64,000 bases of DNA from Aliishimia sp963678085 (GTDB lineage: Bacteria > Pseudomonadota > Alphaproteobacteria > Rhodobacterales > Rhodobacteraceae): positions 2,728,001 to 2,792,000 of the forward strand of contig OY782680.1 in NCBI GenBank assembly GCA_963678085.1, given 5' to 3'. Positions within the stretch are counted from its first letter, which is position 1. Every line of letters starts with the position of its first letter. Of the stretch, positions 61,282-64,000 are shown piece by piece. Below the pieces are notes generated by a model that was not told where the DNA came from, did no database searches, and was given only the letters and a program-made list of their open reading frames with translations. A program made the position numbers and the translations under genes.

Positions 61282-61977
61282 TTAACGCCCGAGCCAAGCA
61301 GGGATCTGCCCGATATCGGCCAGCACCACATCGGCAAAGGGGGTCAGCTCCTCTTTGCTCGCAAGCCCGGTGAGCACGGCAATGGTGGCAAACCCAGCGG
61401 CGCGGCCCGCTTTGAGATCATGCAAACTATCGCCAATCATCGCGCAGCTGTCCGGGCGCAAAGCAGTCGCCGCGCAAAAGGCTTTCAGCTGCCCCGGCGC
61501 AGGTTTCCCCCCATAGCCGCTATCAAAACCCGCAATGAAATCAAAGCACTGCACCGCATTCACCGAGCTTAAATGCGCGCGCGCAGGCATCTCGGCATCA
61601 TTGGTGGCAACGCCCAGCTTATAGCCCTGATTGCGCAAATCGCTCAGAAACGCCGCCAGCGGAACCACCTCTGATTGCGGTGCGCGCGCGGCCTCTGTAT
61701 TCAGCACCTCAATCAGCTCTGGCACATCTTGACCAGGCAGCTGAGTTTCCAGCGCCTCAGCAATCTCACGCGGCGTGCCCGCAATCACCACGCTGCTGGG
61801 CGCGAAAAGCCGGGTCTCAAGATCAAAGCCAATGGCGTGGCCAAGCTGCGTTGCATGGGTCTCATCCCGCCCCAGCCGCCGCAGAACCGCAGCCGTAAAG
61901 CTTTCCCAGGTTCGGGTAAAGTCAAACAGCGTGCCATCCTTATCAAACAGCAAACCCTTAATCTTGCTCACGTCCAA
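61282..61977 (-). CDS. HAD-family hydrolase, phosphoglycolate phosphatase-like
   Basis: A 231-residue HAD phosphatase. Motif I GLLFDKDGTLFDFTRTW (Asp nucleophile and Asp+2), motif II VATNDAEMPAR, motif III around KPAPGQLKAF, and motif IV CAMIGDSLHDLKAGRAAG. The helical cap fits the Gph/phosphonatase subfamily. Phosphoglycolate is likely but not certain. It overlaps the end of the DUF3572 gene by ten bases and precedes the MttB-like gene on the same strand. Confidence 0.88.
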   Translation of the reverse strand: MDVSKIKGLLFDKDGTLFDFTRTWESFTAAVLRRLGRDETHATQLGHAIGFDLETRLFAPSSVVIAGTPREIAEALETQLPGQDVPELIEVLNTEAARAPQSEVVPLAAFLSDLRNQGYKLGVATNDAEMPARAHLSSVNAVQCFDFIAGFDSGYGGKPAPGQLKAFCAATALRPDSCAMIGDSLHDLKAGRAAGFATIAVLTGLASKEELTPFADVVLADIGQIPAWLGR

Positions 61978-62249
61978 TTGATGTCCTCCCCGCCGGGCAA
62001 GGCGCGCCGTGCTTGCATCGGTGCCTCATATCCTAGCCCTTCAGAATCGCAAAACTGCCGGATCCACGCATCATCCATCAGAATAAAATCGAGCAAAGAG
62101 CCCAAAAACTCCGGCTCGCCCGCGCGGCTGGCAAGTTCATCGCGCGACATCCCGCTTGCGCCCAAGAACACCCCCAACAGATCCTCTTGCCCCGCCAGCC
62201 AAGCCAGAGCCCGCAGCGCCAAGGTTTCGGCGGCTTCTTGCTGTCCCAT
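61968..62249 (-). CDS. DUF3572-family protein
   Basis: A 93-residue acidic helical protein of the alphaproteobacterial DUF3572 family: ETLALRALAWLAGQEDLLG, FLGASGMSRDELASRAGEPE, FLGSLLDFILMDDAWIRQF. Function unknown. ATG 62249 has AAGGA five bases upstream; longer frames reach into the pleD promoter. It overlaps the HAD gene and is divergent from the PleD-like gene, a linkage I recall as common in Rhodobacteraceae. Confidence 0.87.
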   Translation of the reverse strand: MGQQEAAETLALRALAWLAGQEDLLGVFLGASGMSRDELASRAGEPEFLGSLLDFILMDDAWIRQFCDSEGLGYEAPMQARRALPGGEDINWT

Positions 62250-62349
62250 CTCGATCCTTTTCAAGTTTGATCCAATTTCGAAACCGTTTCTTAACCAGTT
62301 TTCCCGCAAGAATGGGCCCTAAGTTAACCACGTTATATATAGGTGTCTC

Positions 62350-63723
62350 GTGCAAACCAAGCTCTTGATTGTCGATGGGGTTTCAACAAATCGGGTGGCG
62401 CTGAAAGTGGCTCTTGCGACGTCCTGGTATCAGGTCGAAACGGTGAGCTGCGCCCAGGACGCTTTGGCGCTGTTGGATCAGGGCATTCCCGGCTTAATCA
62501 TTGTGAACGACACGCTGCCCGATGCATCGTTGTTGAAATTCTGCCACCTCGTCACCGAAAAAACGCAAGAGGCCCGCCCGCCGATTCTCGCGATCTCTGC
62601 CACACGTCATTTGCGCGCCGAGCTTCTCACAGCCGGGGCCGAGGATGTTCTGCGCAGCTCGGATGGCGTGCGCCACATTCTGGCCGCAACCCGTGCGGTG
62701 CTGCGCGGGCGGGCGCGCGATGAAGAATGGCAATTGCGCGATATGGCACCAGATCACGGCCCCAGCAATCTTATGCTCAATGATGCGCAAACCACACCGG
62801 TGCTACGCATATCCGCAATCGGTGCCAGCGCACCCAATGCATGGATCGACCATCCCAAGCTAGAGGTGCAATTTGCCAATTTTGGGCGCGCCATGCCCGA
62901 GATCACGAAAGAGACGCAAAGCCGCGTGACGGTGCTCGAAATCCCCAAAGGGCAAGAGCGCATTGTACTGGAATTGATCTCCAATTTGCGCTCAAACCAC
63001 GACACCCGCAACACACCCATCCTGGCCATCACCTGCGAAGGGCAGGCAGAAATCGCGGCGCAAGCGCTGGATCAAGGGGCGGATGATGCGGTGGTCGAGC
63101 CGGTCGATGCCGAAGAAATCAGCGTGCGCATCCAAAGGCTGCATGCGCGGTTTCATCACAAAAGCCAGCAACGCGCCAGCGTTCTGGACACCGCAGAATC
63201 AGCCCTGCGCGACCCCCTCACCGGGCTCTATAACCGGCGCTATGCGATCCCTTATCTAGAACGCATAGCTGCGGCATCTGAAAAATCCGGGCGCCCCTTC
63301 GCGGTCATGATCGCAGATCTTGATCACTTCAAGCGGGTGAATGACACATTTGGACATGGGGCCGGGGATGTTGTGCTGAAAAAAGTGGCAAAGCTGCTCG
63401 CCCGCAACATGGGTGCCTCTGATATGGTGGCGCGGCTGGGGGGCGAAGAGTTTTTGCTGGTCATGCCCGACATGGATCGCAAAGGGGCCGATCAGGCCGC
63501 GCGCCATCTATGCACCCTTCTGGCGCAAACCCCCATTCGATCCATGGAGCTGGTCTGCCCCATCAATGTGACCCTCTCCATTGGCCTGGCCCTCTCCGAT
63601 AGCTGCCCCAATGTGAAAGCGGCCCAAATGCCTGCCGCCCTGCTTGATAGCGCTGATCGCGCGCTCTACCGGGCCAAGCATGCGGGCCGAAACGGGTTCA
63701 TGAGCGCCCAGACCGCAGCCTAA
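62350..63723 (+). CDS. PleD-like diguanylate cyclase with degenerate receivers
   Basis: A 457-residue REC-REC-GGDEF protein laid out like PleD. GGDEF domain (about 290-450): DPLTGLYNRRYAIPYLERI and catalytic VARLGGEEFLLVMPD are intact. The first receiver has Asn53 where PleD has its phospho-acceptor Asp53 (LIIVNDTLPDA), one acidic pocket residue replaced (VDGVS instead of VDDV), and no conserved Lys. The inhibitory RxxD reads GASD. So activity cannot depend on classical phosphorylation or, probably, product inhibition. GTG 62350 start. Divergent from DUF3572. Confidence 0.88.
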   Translation: MQTKLLIVDGVSTNRVALKVALATSWYQVETVSCAQDALALLDQGIPGLIIVNDTLPDASLLKFCHLVTEKTQEARPPILAISATRHLRAELLTAGAEDVLRSSDGVRHILAATRAVLRGRARDEEWQLRDMAPDHGPSNLMLNDAQTTPVLRISAIGASAPNAWIDHPKLEVQFANFGRAMPEITKETQSRVTVLEIPKGQERIVLELISNLRSNHDTRNTPILAITCEGQAEIAAQALDQGADDAVVEPVDAEEISVRIQRLHARFHHKSQQRASVLDTAESALRDPLTGLYNRRYAIPYLERIAAASEKSGRPFAVMIADLDHFKRVNDTFGHGAGDVVLKKVAKLLARNMGASDMVARLGGEEFLLVMPDMDRKGADQAARHLCTLLAQTPIRSMELVCPINVTLSIGLALSDSCPNVKAAQMPAALLDSADRALYRAKHAGRNGFMSAQTAA

Positions 63724-63818
63724 TCGCCCCCCTTCATTTGGCCAGTAAATACCTTGCGGGGGTGTGGGGGTGCAAAACCCCCACGGCGCAGAACTCACCA
63801 CTCAACTCCGCCGCCCCT

Positions 63819-64000
63819 TCATGGGCGCGCGCTGCGCCTTAATTTTCGCTCGACACGATCCGCATAATCGCGCCGCTCTTGCAGCGACATCTCGCTGAGC
63901 CGGGCCAGCAGACGCTCTGCGACCTCATCCTGCACGTCGCGCAGACCGTTTGCGCTTTCCGTTACTAAGCCGCGCAGGGTATCGGGTGAAAATTCCTCCG
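63819..64000 (-). CDS. C-terminal end of a possible periplasmic heavy-metal sensor-like protein
   Basis: Only the last 59 codons are inside the window. They encode a charged helical segment (VAERLLARLSEMSLQERRDY, then ADRVERKLRR) and end at TGA 63819. The helical repeat style resembles the CnrX/ZraP-like heavy-metal resistor tail common in Rhodobacteraceae, but too little is present to be sure. Confidence 0.5.
   Translation of the reverse strand, partial: EEFSPDTLRGLVTESANGLRDVQDEVAERLLARLSEMSLQERRDYADRVERKLRRSARP

Noticed and set aside
1..64000. CRISPR array, IS element, prophage or rRNA operon
   Set aside because: No regularly spaced repeats, transposase or integrase motifs, phage structural genes or rRNA signatures were recognised on either strand.

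Overview
The window looks like a chromosome segment of an alphaproteobacterium of the Rhodobacteraceae, most likely the marine Roseobacter group. This is inferred from gene content and order: leuB and leuCD separated by an EEP-family and a membrane gene, lepB-rnc-era-DUF1491-recO, an XRE regulator overlapping sdhE, ppk-ppx preceded by an Hda-like gene, a methylsuccinyl-CoA dehydrogenase of the ethylmalonyl-CoA pathway, an H-NOX/diguanylate cyclase pair and an MttB-like methyltransferase. No phage, IS element, CRISPR array or rRNA was recognised. Most of the window is ordinary core chromosome.

Layout. 1-1704: the 5' part of putA and its divergent Lrp-type regulator. 1728-1804: tRNA-Met. 1978-7139: amidase, holB, tatD, a metallo-beta-lactamase protein and an AEC transporter. 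7101-8914: Trm112-like, LON-domain and CnoX-like thioredoxin genes on the minus strand. 9074-14511: leucine biosynthesis (leuB, leuD, leuC). 14740-17069: rsfS-rlmH, a HemJ-like protein and a secreted trypsin-like protease. 17168-18394: an LdtR-like MarR regulator, sdhE and an XRE regulator. 18463-23323: aminotransferase, small protein, MATE exporter, PerM-like permease, hdaA. 23356-27447: ppk and ppx (polyphosphate) and a small membrane protein. 27587-36444: an exopolysaccharide cluster (galE, flippase, pyruvyl transferase, glycosyltransferase, large secreted glycosidase-like protein) with divergent rfbB.

36445-37460 is an AT-rich patch carrying one lipoprotein-like gene. 37461-47867 holds pheT and pheS, which are split and on opposite strands. 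Between them lie hsp20, a succinate-semialdehyde dehydrogenase and a divergent type I secretion pair. 47888-49315: two divergent DNA-binding proteins. 49515-51325: mcd, followed by a remnant of a second copy of its 3' end. 51631-55379: recO, DUF1491, era, rnc, lepB. 55602-57816: GNAT protein, adenosine kinase, nth. 57893-59535: an H-NOX-like protein with a diguanylate cyclase. 59628-62249: MttB-like methyltransferase, HAD phosphatase, DUF3572. 62350-63723: a PleD-like diguanylate cyclase. The window ends inside a minus-strand gene.

The most notable observation is that the H-NOX-like protein lacks the axial haem histidine (Pro in its place) and two of the three YxSxR residues. It is nevertheless translationally coupled to a diguanylate cyclase whose GGDEF and inhibitory-site motifs are intact. 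A second GGDEF protein nearby has lost the receiver phospho-acceptor Asp. This suggests rewired c-di-GMP signalling in a strain that also carries an exopolysaccharide cluster.
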